From Lyophyllum atratum (lineage: Eukaryota; Basidiomycota; Agaricomycetes; Agaricales; Lyophyllaceae): a stretch of DNA of 64,000 nucleotides. Location of the stretch: contig JACGCN010000019.1 of NCBI GenBank assembly GCA_014905825.1, positions 372,001 through 436,000 on the forward strand, written 5' to 3'. How positions within the stretch are numbered: position 1 is the stretch's first letter; each line of letters begins with the position of its first letter. The translations under genes and the position numbers were made by a program. The notes beneath the pieces are model-generated. The model made no database searches and was not told where the DNA came from. It saw nothing but the letters and a program-made list of their open reading frames with translations. Of this stretch, positions 34,577 through 46,649 are shown one piece after another.

Positions 34577-36251
34577 ATGTCGGCCCTGCAATTACCAAGC
34601 ATCGACAGCACCCTCGGTGCTGTCTTCATTGGGTTCGCATTCGCGTGCTGCGTGTACGGAGTGCTAGTTACGCAGGTTTTCTCTTACTTCTCGCGGTATC
34701 CTCAAGACAGGCCGCATTTCAAAATTACTGTGAGTCGCCCACGCGATTTTGGATACATTCACCTCAGTCGTCAAATCCTTGTCAGGTTCTCGCGATATTG
34801 TAAGGGTCGTCTCCTTCCTGGAGCTCAAATCACCGAATTCTCTCTCTTTAGACTACTGGAAACCGCCGACCAGACATTTATCGGCCACTTGGTGTATTTC
34901 TACGCCATCAGCAACTTTGGTAACCCGCTGAACTTGCTTCGTGCAACAGTTACATGGTGTGTGGAATGGTCTTCTCTTCCTGACTAAGCTTATCTCGACC
35001 CTAGGTCATTCATCGTGCGTACCCGATTATCTGGCTATCACTCCGCTCACATGTTGCTCCTTAGCTTCAACTTACTGTCGGGGTGAGTGACATTGCGTTT
35101 TCCTGACTCCAATCTTAAGCTCACTCCCACCTTTGCTGTAAAAGGCTGTTGTGGGAGCGATCGTGAAAGGGTTCGTTCGAGCACCAGACTATCTTCATTC
35201 GGAGGGTCTAACTCAATACCAATAGCTCTTTCGCTCTGCGCGTTTGGAGATGTGAGTATTGATACACGCGAAGACATTCAAAGATTGAACAAGGCCCTAG
35301 TTAGCGAAAAGAATTTCTACATAACCGGTCTCATAGTAAGTCGGTCTCGTTCCATACATCTGACGACGGACTCAGACTTTTCTTTCAGATGGGTTTGACA
35401 TTCGGACAGCTCGGTAAGTAGATGTATCGGATATTGAAGGTCACGCTGACCCTGTCATGCTGTAGGTCTAGCATTAGGTTCGACATCAACTTCTCCCTGC
35501 GTATTGTATCCGTCTATTGACCACATCGATGCCAGTGTTCACAGTAAAAGCGTGAGTAGTGACCACAGTTCCTCACACCTCTTCCAACCCTCATCATTCC
35601 ATCCCAGATTCGCACTACCAAGTGTCTTCGCCGTCCATCAGTTACAGGTACACGAATATTGCAGTCAAGCAGATCTTATCACTTCATTAACGTCATATGT
35701 AGACCTTGGGCACGATATCGTTGGCAGTTGGTGTCCTAACGGATATTGTTACTGCCGGCGCTCTTTGCTTTTTCCTGAATAGGTTACGAACGGGGTTCCA
35801 CACGTAGGTCATTCGCCATTATTTGTCATGAGAAAAATCTGACGTATCCTTTCAGTTCGGATTCCCTTGTCAACAGCTTGTGTAGATATGCCATTAATAC
35901 CGGCGCTGTAACTAGGTAAGATTAATTAGAATTTTCTTCATCGGGACGATCCTTACAGGCCTTTCCACAGTGCTGTCAGCTTAACCGTCCTAATCCTTGT
36001 GAGTTTCTATAACGCTACCTAAGGACTAGTTTAAGTCTTACCTGGATCTCAAGTACAATCTCAATTCACGAGATAACTTATACTTCATTGCGACCTATTT
36101 TGTTTTGAGCAAACGTATGTTCTTTTTTATTCATGTCGGAGGCCATCTTTTCTGAACTAGAATCCGCAGTATATGCAATCTCGTATATGGCAACGTACGA
36201 AGTTTTTCTGGAGGTTTAAGTCCATCTGCTGACGACGTCGATCAGGCTTAA
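34577..36251 (+). CDS. DUF6534-family seven-helix membrane protein
   Basis: A multi-exon gene; the recognised coding pieces are 34577-34729, about 34789-34800, 34854-34964, about 35220-35265, 35611-35656, 35702-35811, 35868-35933, 35960-35998, 36056-36116 and 36164-36251. The start MSALQLPSIDSTLGAVFIGF is followed by helix 1 and TQVFSYFSRYPQDR. Next come LLETADQTFIGHLVYFYAISNFGNP, SGGSNSIPIAL-like and LGTISLAVGVLTDIVTAGALCFFLN. The diagnostic LRTGFHTSDSLVNSLCRYAINTGAVT and YFIATYFVLSK close the protein. DUF6534 proteins are abundant in Agaricomycetes with no proven function; they look like small receptors or transporters. Splicing between 34990 and 35410 is uncertain and may hide a frame defect. 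Confidence 0.68.
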
Positions 36252-36686
36252 CACTCGCCGCATAATGGGAGGTAGAGGCACCGATCGTCAAGGTGGTACC
36301 ACCGGCAGGCAGGACAATAATACGAACATGTTCCACCTCGGAACACGCCTTCAAGTTCCCAGCATGGGCCCCAATGAGCTCGGGGGCTGGGATTCCCAAA
36401 AGGTTCTGTGGCCAACTATTCCTATGAGAAAGAGCTCTGACGCGGTCTCATGACAGAGTGGTTACGCATCTGATCAAGACTTCCCCCTCAACACCTTCGC
36501 TCAATCTGGAAAGTCAGTCCTTCCACAGTTTCTGATGCTCACCCGCTTACTACCGGACGATCATTCGCAGACCTCACGCGCTCGCCGTTTAATCTACCGA
36601 CGTTCACTGTTTGTATCAAGTTATCAATGTACTAAAATCAGAGAAATGTTTCGTTGTTTTGACCCTCGTCCCTCTTAGTCCCCCCA
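36252..36686. other. intergenic DNA
   Basis: No supported gene. It lies between convergent features and may hold the DUF6534 3' end. Confidence 0.4.
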
Positions 36687-37232
36687 TCATCGGCCCATAG
36701 CGACAGCCAGCGTCCTTTTGCCGAGAGTAAATCTACCGAGGCCCATCAAGCTGTGCAAAAGGATCCGAGTCACCGCGCCAGCCACGATTAAAGAAGCAAG
36801 GTACTGAAATTCCATTCGATCACTATCGAGTATGTTTTTGCGACATAATTCCACTATGTTCTCAACGTATAGCGTGCATAATGACCAATCAAAGAGAGCA
36901 GATATCTCTCCAAAATAATCTATCACATGCCCCGTTTCTACTGCTAGGCGTGCAAGACCTTCCTGATGCTGCATAAATAAATCTCTTTGTGAGAAAAAGC
37001 GGTGAGCCCTATGGATGAAAACAGGACCGTCGGGCTTGCATGCAAATTGTGTTGCTTCCCCGTTCCGGGCAGTCAAACGCCACTTACGAGGTAGAATTGC
37101 TGGGATGACATCCAACGACGGGCTTGAAAGACCTTGAAAACACAATCCATCGGCTGATACCAAATTCCGCTCTCCCTGGAAGACACCACATTCGGGACAC
37201 AAAGAAATAGCTGAAGTTATGGGCTCGTCCAC
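36687..37232 (-). CDS. hypothetical protein, doubtful
   Basis: A 181-codon open frame on the minus strand with no recognised domain. It contains a Cys pair (LCPECG), a basic/aromatic middle (HRAHRFFSQRDLFMQH) and a possibly hydrophobic C-terminal part (YLASLIVAGAVTRILLHSL). It lacks an ATG at its 5' end; an adjacent frame reaching 37368 begins with an ATG, so a frameshift or missed intron near 37230 would be needed for a complete gene. It could be a relic or chance open frame. Confidence 0.3.
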   Translation of the reverse strand: MDEPITSAISLCPECGVFQGERNLVSADGLCFQGLSSPSLDVIPAILPRKWRLTARNGEATQFACKPDGPVFIHRAHRFFSQRDLFMQHQEGLARLAVETGHVIDYFGEISALFDWSLCTLYVENIVELCRKNILDSDRMEFQYLASLIVAGAVTRILLHSLMGLGRFTLGKRTLAVAMGR

Positions 37233-37478
37233 ATGAAGCCTTAATCATGGTCATACGAAGACCAGATCTCTCGTCGGACCGCCTAAGCTGAAAAGCAGAT
37301 GTACATCGGGGAGGAATTTCTTCGATAGCTGCATTTATTGCGCGCACGCCCCAAAGATCAGGAGACACCGTGACTTGAAAAGCATAGCGAGCTTCAGAGC
37401 TTTGTCATTTCATAGTACTAGTTAGTACCCCGAGAGTTCCTGGAGTGAAAACAGAGCGTGTCGACTACCAATAACCAC

Positions 37479-38116
37479 TCAGCCGACCTTCTTGAACCAC
37501 CAGGGGGCGGCGTAGCCATTTTCTAAATAAAGCTATGATGCAGGTGTGTTAGAAGAGCAGCAGTCGGGAATAACCGCTTGGACGGTGAACGATGGCACTT
37601 ACTTGAAGTTCGCCAATTGGTTGCCTTGGCATAAGCCCACGGCGACCACCCAAGACTAGATAGGTCCAACCGCGCGCGCCATCGTTCGTCCAAACCCTGT
37701 CAGGTGCAAGACTTCAATACCAACCAGATACTAATGAATGCAACGACTTACGCATAGGACTCCTCGCCGCCGATAGCAGGGACTGTATATCTTTTTTGCA
37801 CTTTCCAGCGATACGCCGTGGATGATGGCTGAATCCATATGCTAGAGGGAGCTACAAAGGCCCCTCCAACGGAGAAAGTGAAGGTGTCGGTTGCGACCTT
37901 TGTGACTGTCCACTATATTCGCGGTATACGCGGTAAGTGGAGGTCTAGGCCCGACATGCGAAAACTATCGTAACATACCAGAGGAGCAGCACTACCCACA
38001 GGCAATTGCACAACTTGAGGAGGCTGGCCATCTATAGAGTCGAGGCCGAGAGGCTGTATTTCAGTGAAAGTGGTGTAGTAGAGTTCGTAGATGCCCGATG
38101 TGAGAGCGGCTGCCAT
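37479..38116 (-). CDS. cospin-like (I66) beta-trefoil protease inhibitor, tentative
   Basis: Four exons on the minus strand fit perfectly in phase: 37979-38116, 37752-37912, 37603-37696 and 37479-37532, giving 148 residues. The start MAAALTSGIYELYY, the middle PPQVVQLPVGSAAPLW then VGGAFVAPSS, and the segment YRWKVQKRY match the layout of mushroom I66 inhibitors such as cospin, which are about 150-residue cytosolic beta-trefoils without a signal peptide. These inhibit serine proteases and are thought to protect fruiting bodies or regulate endogenous proteases. There is no signal sequence and no Cys-rich pattern. Sequence identity to known members cannot be measured here, so the family call is an inference from size, motif spacing and fold-like repeats. 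Confidence 0.62.
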
Positions 38117-39145
38117 CGGTATGATGTGGAAATTTCAATTTCGAGGAAGTGATCCTTGAAGGGAGCCATCCTTTATAGCACGGGATTCTAGATCCACTAT
38201 CAGGCCCCCACACCGCAGAACTCGGAGAATTAGACTGAAATTCGTGCAGGGTAGCTGAAGCCTGACTCTGCCCGCGTTGCTTTCGAGCGAAACTCCTTGC
38301 TCGAACATCTCGTTGTCAATTCGAGCCCCACATTCGTGTGCGTCGCAGCAGATACATCAGTCCATGTTCGCCGCTCGGGGTTCAGAGGGTGGTATTTGAG
38401 CGGAATTGTCGAGGCCTGTGCCCAGGAGTGAAACTGGGACTGTCAGAATCGCATGGCCAATTGTATGGCTATTGTATGGCTGCCATGTTGAGGCCACCTA
38501 AACGCCGAGTAATGGCACTTGATGCAGATCTCGGATTTACGCTGAGTCGCGGCTCGCAAGACGTCGAAAAGGTGCTGTAGAAGCTCGTAATTGTGCCTTA
38601 TCGACTTGGATGCATTTAAAGCCTCTGCGGTAGTCTGCGAAATAAGCGTACAAAGACATCCTCGGAATTCAAGCCTTACGAAGCCTGAAGTGAACATCGA
38701 GACACACACGCATATGCACATGAGGCGGTCTTACAGATGATTGGAATTCGCTCGTGGTCGAATTATTGAAAGGGTGAGAAGGATACAAGTGATATAGCAG
38801 TGGCCAAAAGTATCGTGGATATTTTGGGCGATCACTTGATTTGAAACTCTGAAAACAAACACTGTTAAATTTCAGAGCGCGAGACCTCGCAAGACCCAGC
38901 TTTCCTACCAGTGCCATCCATCGACCTATGCCAACTCCCTGCCTATAACCACGATCGATACATGAGGGACCCCTGCTAAGGCGAGGGCTTGCCCGTAGGG
39001 CCTTGATCATTGTCTCCCACGACGACGAGCCCGGACCGCCCATCCCGAAAAGTCAACATCATTGAAGGCTTTCTCGGCTTCGAGTTTCCACACCACGAGC
39101 TCTGACGACTCGCTTCGCGTTGGCCGGCTTCTCTTCTTATGAGCT
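38117..39145. other. shared 1-kb upstream region of inhibitor and beta-galactosidase
   Basis: No supported gene. The divergent genes at either side must have their promoters here. Confidence 0.45.
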
Positions 39146-42100
39146 ATGGGTCATGAGACGTCCTCAACGCCCGTATTTCCAACGATGCACCCACGCATGG
39201 GAGAGTCAGATATAAGCCACCCCGGCTCATTGGAGAGGAAGTCGCATATTTTCCCATTCGACGTACCGTTACAATCTACAAACAATAAATCAGCGAAATC
39301 GGAGAAAGCACTACACCTGATGCTTGAGCCTCGTGCGGAACATCAGTTGAAGCGGAGGTCGGGTTGGTTTTGGTTCACGACATGTCTGGTTGCGACAGTG
39401 TTCGTTTTGGCGACTACGAGAGCCCCTGTCACCATTACATGGCGTTCACTCCCCTCTCTATCACAGTTTGTTGGACATATTGCTCCAGCTGGGTCTACTA
39501 TCCCCCTTGCACGGTCGAACGACGTGGAGGTCTTCGAGGACACGGAAGACGTCACTCAATTAGCCCTCTCTGACCAAGTACGGTTCGACAATTACAGTCT
39601 AATCCTGAGAGGCCAAAGGATCTTTCTTCAGTAAGCTTTTATCTACTGCGCAAATCGATGGCTAATTATCCTGTAGCTCGGGAGAGTTCCACACGTTCCG
39701 ACTACCTGTACCATCTTTATGGCCGGATATTCTCCAAAAGGTCAAGGCCGCGGGCCTTAACGCCGTTAGTGTCTATACACACATGGGCTTGATAAATCCT
39801 TCGCGTGGAGTTGTCGACTTCGGTGGATTCCGTGCTTTACAACCACTGTATGACGCAGCGAAAGTCGCTGGGATCTGGATCGTCTTGCGACCTGGTACGT
39901 TCTTCCTATTCCGCCCTAGCCAAATAACCATTAAACCTTCCATCTATAGGACCCGTGAGTGGGTTAATCTTCCCGAGGTGAAGCTGTCCTGACGTACTGC
40001 ACTATATCGCTAGTATATCAATGCCGAGACCAGTGCTGGAGGTATCGCACATTGGGCGACTTCCGAGGTCGCTGGAAGTTTGCGCACCAACGATACGGAT
40101 TGGAAGGCTGCTTGGCAGGCTTACATTCAAGGCATAATCAATGTTACTGCGCCCAATCAAATCACGGCTGGTGGCCCAGTCATCGGTATGTCTAACTACC
40201 CATCGTTGTCGTTGGTATAGCGTCGTTAACATGGTCCTGTAGCCATTCAAGTTGGTATGTGCAATCCAGGCGTCGAGAGCCAATTTTTGATTGTCACTCT
40301 TCAGACAACGAATATACCCAGAACCCAATTAGCCATGCAGAGTACTTTGCTGAGCTCGAAGCTGCTTACAAGGACGACAAGTCTGGGATAGTCATTCCTT
40401 TGACCTACAACGACCCAGGACAAGGCAGAAATTTCATCAACGGAACTGTAAGAGCATCTTCCTCAGTTCTCCCTTCTCCTCTTCTTGGTTGACATGTAAC
40501 TTACCAGGGAGCAGTCGATCTCTATGGGTATGCTTTTTCGATCTTCCTAGCTGCCCATATATTGATAAACGACATAGACTTGACTCGTATCCTCAAGGGT
40601 TCGATTGTTCCAACCCCACGGTTTGGAGACCCGTGACCACGAATTACCAAAGCTACCATGCGGCGGTCAACCCATCGCAAGCTTGGTACATCCCAGGTGT
40701 GCATGGGTCGCGAGATAGCGCCCACTTTTGATCTAAGTTTCCCATAGAATTCCAAGGAGGCTCGTTCGATGCTTGGGGCCCCACCGCGCCAGGTATGACC
40801 AACGCGATCTGCCATTAATTAGGTTTCAATTACATTTCCAAGGTTACGCGCCATGTCGCGTATTGACTGGTCCCGACTTCCAGTCGGTCTTCAACTTGCA
40901 GCTCTGGGCGAGTAATGCTAAATTGATCAATTACTACATGCTTTACGGGTACGTCCCTCGTCATCGGCCTCCGACTTCCGCCAACTCTCAATCACTGTTT
41001 TTAGAGGGACATCATGGGGTGCTATCCCTTTCCACGGAGTATACACTTCCTACGATTATGGTGCATCAGTATGTAGGCTGGACCCATATGCACGATGAAG
41101 CCCTGACGCCTTGTGCCTCGCAGATAGCAGAATCCCGGGAGCTGACAACCAAGTTTGACGAGCTCAAAAGACAAGGGCTGTTCTTGCGCAGTTCTCCGGA
41201 GTTTTACAAAACAGACTGGGTGGCCGATTCGTCGACGGGTCTCGCGGTGTCCAGTTCCTCGGCAGCATTCGTGACCTTATTACGCAATCCCGACAGCAAC
41301 GCCGCATTCTACGTAGTGCGCCAGACGAATTCGACGTCAACGTGAGTTCTCCTGCTCATAGCAGGCCTCTCGTGGAATATTCGCTCATACCTTTATGTAG
41401 TGCCAACATCAATTTTACCTTGAATGTCACCACGTCCGCTGGGAATCTACAAGTCCCGGTGGTGTCCTCGAATATCGCACTCTCCGGACGTCAATCCAAG
41501 GTCGTCGTCACCGATTATGCATTCGGAGAATCCTCGAGAGCCCTGTACTCCACCGCCCAGGTGTTCTACGCAGGCACCATCGACGGCAGGGACATACTCT
41601 TCCTCCACGGAGCCTCCACGCAAGAACACGAAGTCACCCTCGCCCTAACCGGCACCCCAAACAAAGTCCAACAATCCTCGCTAGTCACTTTCTCGCACGG
41701 AAAAGCTAGCCTCGCTTCAAGCACCACCATCGTCTCCTTCCAAGCAGGAATCGAGGGCCTCGTCACTGTCTGGGACTCGGACACCCAGCTCGTCATGTTT
41801 GCCGACTCGGTCACGGCAGCGACATTCTGGGCGCCCGTCATCGCGGGGAAAGCCTCGGACCCCCTGCGCAACTTCTGGGGTCTCGGGACAAACACCTCCG
41901 TCCTCGTGGGTGGGCCGTATCTCGTTCGCAGCGCCAGTATCACGGGTATCACCCTCGCGCTCCAGGGAGACCTGAAGACTGACGTCCGCCTGACTGTCAT
42001 CGCGCCCCGGAGCGTCCGGTCGATCACTTGGAATGGCGAGAGTGTCTCGAGCGATGCCGCTGCTTCATCCTCGGTGACGTCGATAGGGGGCTTCGTTGCC

Positions 42101-43677
42101 CAGTTGCGGACCTCGAAGGGTTTCGGTGGGATTTCGGTGCCGAAATTGGGAGGCTGGAAGTTTAAGGATAGTTTTGCCTGAGATTGGGGGCGAGTTCGAT
42201 GATTCGGATTGGGTGGTGGCGAATAAGACGAGCACGAACATTCCACTGAAACCGTACTATGGCGATGGGCGTATCTTGTACGGATGCGATTATGGATTGT
42301 GAGTATCTTCTTCTTTCGTTCACAGTTCTCTGGGAGATGTCATTCCGTTTGCTGATTCTGCTTGTTCGAAATTTTAGCTGCGAGAATGTTGTTCTGTGGA
42401 GAGGACATTTCAACGCCAGCGGAGCTGAGAAGAGCGTAAACCTATCCATCAACGGAGGGGAAGGTCTGTCGCAGCTTGCATGCTTCCGCTTCTTGCTTGG
42501 TTTTGATGTTCTCCAAGCCTTTGCAGCAAGTGTATGGCTCAACAACGTTTTCCTCAACACCTCCTTTGGCAAGTACGTCGGCATAACCTTTGGAAGGTTT
42601 AAGCGTGGACTGACCCGTACTCTACGTAGCTCGACGAACAATCGACATATCTTGGAGGAGACGGACGATAAATTCACATTCCCAGCTGGCGCTTTGATAC
42701 CTGGCAAGGACAATGTCATCACCATCGTGCAGGTGGGTTTGCTCTCGACGTTTTTGTATAGATTCTGATTTGCCCCATCTCGAAAGGATAACATGGGGTT
42801 GAACGAAACGTCCGGACGTGAGCCGTTCTTACGTTTTTTCGATACATGTATGCTGAAAATGGAGCCAATCAGAGAATACAAATAGCTCGAAAGGCCCTCG
42901 TGGCGTTCGTGGCTTCAAACTGGATACGGGCAACTTCACGACGTGGAAGGTGCAAGGGAAAGTCGGAGGTTATCTCGGGTAAGTGTCGTGCTCCGGATTC
43001 CATGCTTCGGTACTGAACTTGCGCATAAAGTTATCCTGACAAAGTTCGCGGTGCGTTCTTTCCGTCCCCGCGCTTGACCATGTTGGCTCACTAGCGTTTG
43101 ACCCTCAGGTGTCTTCAACGAGGGCGGGCTCTTCGGCGAGCGCAAAGGCTGGCATCTCCCCAAATTCGACACCTCCAAATGGGCCTCTCGGGATCTTGGG
43201 CAAGGCCTCCCCAATTCCACGGCAGGGGTCGGATTCTTCATCACGACCTTCAAGTTGAATATCCCCAAGGGTTTCGACGTGCCCATGTCGTTTACATTCC
43301 AGGAGCCACTGGGCCAACCATATCGCGCGTTGTTGTTCGTGAACGGCTGGAATATGGGGAAGCGTGTTGGGAACCTTGGGTAAGCACTTTGAAGTGGAAG
43401 TTGAATGTGAAGCTGAACCTGCGTCTAGGCCGCAGGCGAAGTTCCCGGTACATGAAGGAATATTGGACTATAACGGGGTCAAGTAAGCCAGGCACTCTCA
43501 CATCCGTGCGAGTCATACTTAGAAGTCTCTAGTACCGTTGCCGTAGCTCTGTGGGCGATGACCCCAGGCGTCCCCGTTACACCAGACCTTCAACTTTCAA
43601 TCGACGGTGTATACGATGGTGGGGTTGGTGGAGTGGTGACTGACAACCCCAGCTGGTCTTCAGTTGGCAGGGAATAA
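39146..43677 (+). CDS. GH35 beta-galactosidase, membrane-anchored, with one frameshift
   Basis: About 20 exons can be followed from 39146 to the stop at 43675-43677, giving roughly 1,000 residues. A cytosolic N-terminus of about 70 residues precedes a membrane segment (WFWFTTCLVATVFVLA), so the enzyme appears to be a type II membrane protein, not a classic secreted one. GH35 landmarks are intact: FHTFRLPVPSLWPD, GLNAVSVYTHMGLINPSRG, LRPGPYINAETSAGG, the acid/base Glu in AIQVDNEYTQ, and the nucleophile Glu in IPEFQGGSFDAWG. The C-terminal domains include LWRGHFNAS, RGVRGFKLDTGNFT and WNMGKRVGNLGPQ. Exons of 5 nt (39950-39954) and 12 nt (40243-40254) are needed for the active-site motifs. At 42171-42175 one extra T breaks the frame between WKFKDS and LPEIGG. 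Everything downstream is conserved, so this is likely a sequence error. Confidence 0.9.
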
Positions 43678-44026
43678 CGCGCGGCGTAATACATAAGTGT
43701 AGTTAGTGACCATACCCTGTTATATCCATTCGTTATGGAGCCTTTTCAGCTTGATTAAACGTGCAGGATCAAGCTTTGACAGGATATAGCGTGCTCTGGT
43801 CAAGGTTTGGCTGTGCCCTTTCCAACCCTGTCCCTTCTTCGTTGCCCGTTTTCTCCCATGCATTAGTAGCAGTTTCTTTCCCCGTATTGAGTCCTCGAGA
43901 TCGTTCTATATATACGAAGAACACAATATCTGTACTGTGTGTGCTAAAAATCGCGTTAGGAAAAGCAGGGCAGGAGATTTTGCAGCTGCCAGAATTAGCG
44001 GAATCTGAAATCCGACTTGACTGGTT
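43678..44026. other. intergenic DNA
   Basis: No supported gene. It would hold the terminator of the beta-galactosidase gene and the promoter of the following gene. Confidence 0.4.
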
Positions 44027-45425
44027 ATGTTTCTCATTTCACGCGTTGGTCGCGGCGTACCGCGTCCCAGGAAGATTTCAACACCATGCATCACACGCGT
44101 ACGCCATACAGCGACAGCTTCGAACATCGACGCCTCACCGAGGCAGGGGGCCGGGGCCACAAGACGACTACCGCCCAAAATCCGAGAACTCAGAAATCTC
44201 GACCCACAACGCATACAACCCCAGGATTTCATCGACGTCTCAGACTACAAACAGCCCCGTGTTATGGTCGGATCTCATCGTGGCTACCTTCGTTACACGA
44301 CTGTACAGGTGGGAACCGGTAGAGGTTCCAAACCCGTCCCCTTTCCCCCGAAGTCACATGGCTTCCTCTACTATCACCATGACCCGAAGCTCCCGCCGAC
44401 TACAGGGGAGGTCAGATTCCGTCTGACCTCGCACGACGACCCGGCGCAGTTCCACAGGGGAGATGATCTTATAGGGGCCCATGGGGGTCCGTGGGCGATT
44501 GGTGTGTTGGCGATGACGAAGGCCTACCTCGAGCCTTTCAGGATACGACTCCTCAAGGACAACCTCTTCGATTCAGATCTCATGCGACTCCTCCAGGACA
44601 ATGCATCCCGGACTAAATTCTACCCCAAGGGGACTTACCTTCATTCCCTCGAGCAGCCTTTCTCTCTGGACATCGCTCGTAGGCGTTCTCATCCCATGCA
44701 CATAATTACTCCGCATGCGACAGGGGCAATCTTAATCAATAGCACATTTGCGGATCTGCGGAAAGAACACACCCAAAGCAGACTGCCTTACTCTGGTAGG
44801 CTTACATGAAATAGCGGTGTAATTTGCTCATGGTGGACGTATTGTAGGGCGTATCCTGGTTAGATTCGAGCGCTCGACGTTGCCGGAACACGCAGGGACC
44901 AGATCCCTCGTACTGCGTGTCCTGGATATCCAGGACCCCATCAAAGTGGTCATTCCTGGATACGATATGTATCTTCCTATTCCAACGAAAGGTTGTTTGG
45001 TGGAAAGATACAGGCTTGCAGGTAAAGGTGCTCGTGCCGCCCCTCGACCATACTCGATAAACCTGGATCGCCCGGTCAAGGCATGGAAGGACATTGGTTT
45101 ACTTTTACCAGAGTACGCATCATCGACTTCTTCTAGAAGCAGAAACCTTATTCGCAAGTTAGATCGGAGTGAAACACGTATCCGGTGGTCATGCTATCCA
45201 CAACTTCAAGCACACCTCGCTACCCTGACTACAGCCCATGCCACGTCCTCCACGACATACACTCGCTCATACAGTGATGCTACTCCCATCTATACCCCCA
45301 AATGGGCTGCTTCTTGGTCGAAGGACAGCAGAAACAATACAAATTCAAGGCACGGGTTCAAACGTGCCATTCTAGGCTGCATTACGCAGGTATATACATA
45401 CATCATAGACGATACTACGCCGTAA
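44027..45425 (+). CDS. unknown family, possibly mitochondrial, paralog 1
   Basis: Two exons, 44027-44795 and 44848-45425, joined in phase at YSG|GRIL. The N-terminus is Arg-rich and free of acidic residues for about 25 positions (MFLISRVGRGVPRPRKI), which resembles a mitochondrial presequence. The core holds HGFLYYHHDPKLPPTTGEVR, RFRLTSHDDPAQF and GGPWAIGVLAM. Exon 2 holds TLPEHAGTRSLVLRVL, PGYDMYLPIP and PYSINLDRPVKAW. I recall similar hypothetical proteins in other Agaricomycetes but no known function. The paralog at 52051 is clearly homologous throughout. This copy extends about 90 residues past the position where the paralog stops, into sequence homologous to the paralog's 3' untranslated DNA. 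Confidence 0.72.
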
Positions 45426-45506
45426 TCGACGTCACGTCCGTCTTTAGAACAGAATATGACGCGTCGTCCACGTCGGCCATCCCATGCAACCCAAAGCACC
45501 AAAAAA

Positions 45507-46546
45507 CTAAATCAAAAACGGTACTACGGCCTTGCGTTCAGCAGGGTACGCAGCCCCAAAGCGCTGGTGGTACCACTGGTGGCCGCGTACAGCGCGGGGT
45601 AGCATTAGAAGGACTTCCGCGATGAGGAATATATACGGCGGCGTTAGAGCCGGTGCAAAAGTCTGGGCCGAGGCCGATGCACACCGAGATATCGTAGTCG
45701 CTAATGACGCCCAGGAGGACAGAGATAGGGCGGAGAGGAGGGCGGACGGAGCAAGGAGAGAGGGCAAGGAGGAGAGGGAAAAGGGGACGGGCGCAGCGGC
45801 GAGTGCGAAGCCTGTCCATTCGATCCATTCGCAAAAGTAGTTGGGGTATGAGACGTATTTGTACAGCGCGCCTTGTGGGATAGCGTAGTGCTCCCCTTTC
45901 CCTTGGTCCCGTTCTTTCTTGGTTTGCGCCTTGCGCCGGATGTCGAGGAGGATCTCGTCGTGGTATATATTACCTACAAAGCCGACCGCCCACAGTATAA
46001 CGCCCGCAACGAAGGTCGGGCGGGATATGAGAGGTGTGAGAGATGTGCCAAGGAAGGATTCGGCGGTGGGAGAGGAGAGGTAGGAGCCCATGAGGGAACC
46101 GTTGATGGTGTTGAAGGCGACGGCGACGAGGGGAACTATAAGGTGGGATTTCGAGCGAGACGGCGTGCGGAGGGGGGACAAGATAGCGCGGTTGGCGTAA
46201 TGGACGAGATAGAGGGCGGAGAGAAGGGATTGTGGTGAGGTGAGGCTCGGAGGCTTGGAGGACGGCGAGAGCGGGGACGTGAGGAAGGTGTAGAGGAAGA
46301 GGAGGGGGGAGACGAGCTCCATTACGATCCATGACTTTATGCCTGGGTAGAGAGAAGAGTTGGAGACGGGAGGCGGGGGAGAGACGCGTGCTTACCGTTG
46401 ACGAGAAAGATGCTCTCACCCGAGGGCGTGAATCGGCCAAAAGGCGCGTCGATGAAGAAAGTCACGAAAAATCCGGAAAGGATGTTCAGCGTAAAATACT
46501 TGCGCGCGACGTTGTACAGAAATGTTGCATGGTTGAGTGAGAACAT
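45507..46546 (-). CDS. steroid 5-alpha-reductase family membrane enzyme
   Basis: Two exons on the minus strand, 46396-46546 and 45507-46342, encode about 328 residues with several hydrophobic helices. The C-terminal domain has the family signature: GALYKYVSYPNYFCEWIEW, then HQWYHQRFGAAYP and RKAVVPFLI at the very end. These elements form the NADPH-binding and active site of the 3-oxo-5-alpha-steroid 4-dehydrogenase family. Members in fungi act on steroid- or polyprenol-like or enoyl substrates in the ER; the substrate here cannot be told. The start MFSLNHATFLYNVARKYF is the first ATG and the join V-N-G-I-K is clean. It is convergent with the unknown gene at 44.0-45.4 kb, with only about 80 bp between stop codons. 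Confidence 0.85.
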
Positions 46547-46649
46547 CGTCGTGGTGGTCGACGTACTCGCGCCATGTTGATGAGTTATTTGTGTAATTTT
46601 GTTTACTCCGGGGTTAGCACAGCTTGGCACCGTATTCTCATCATTCAAC

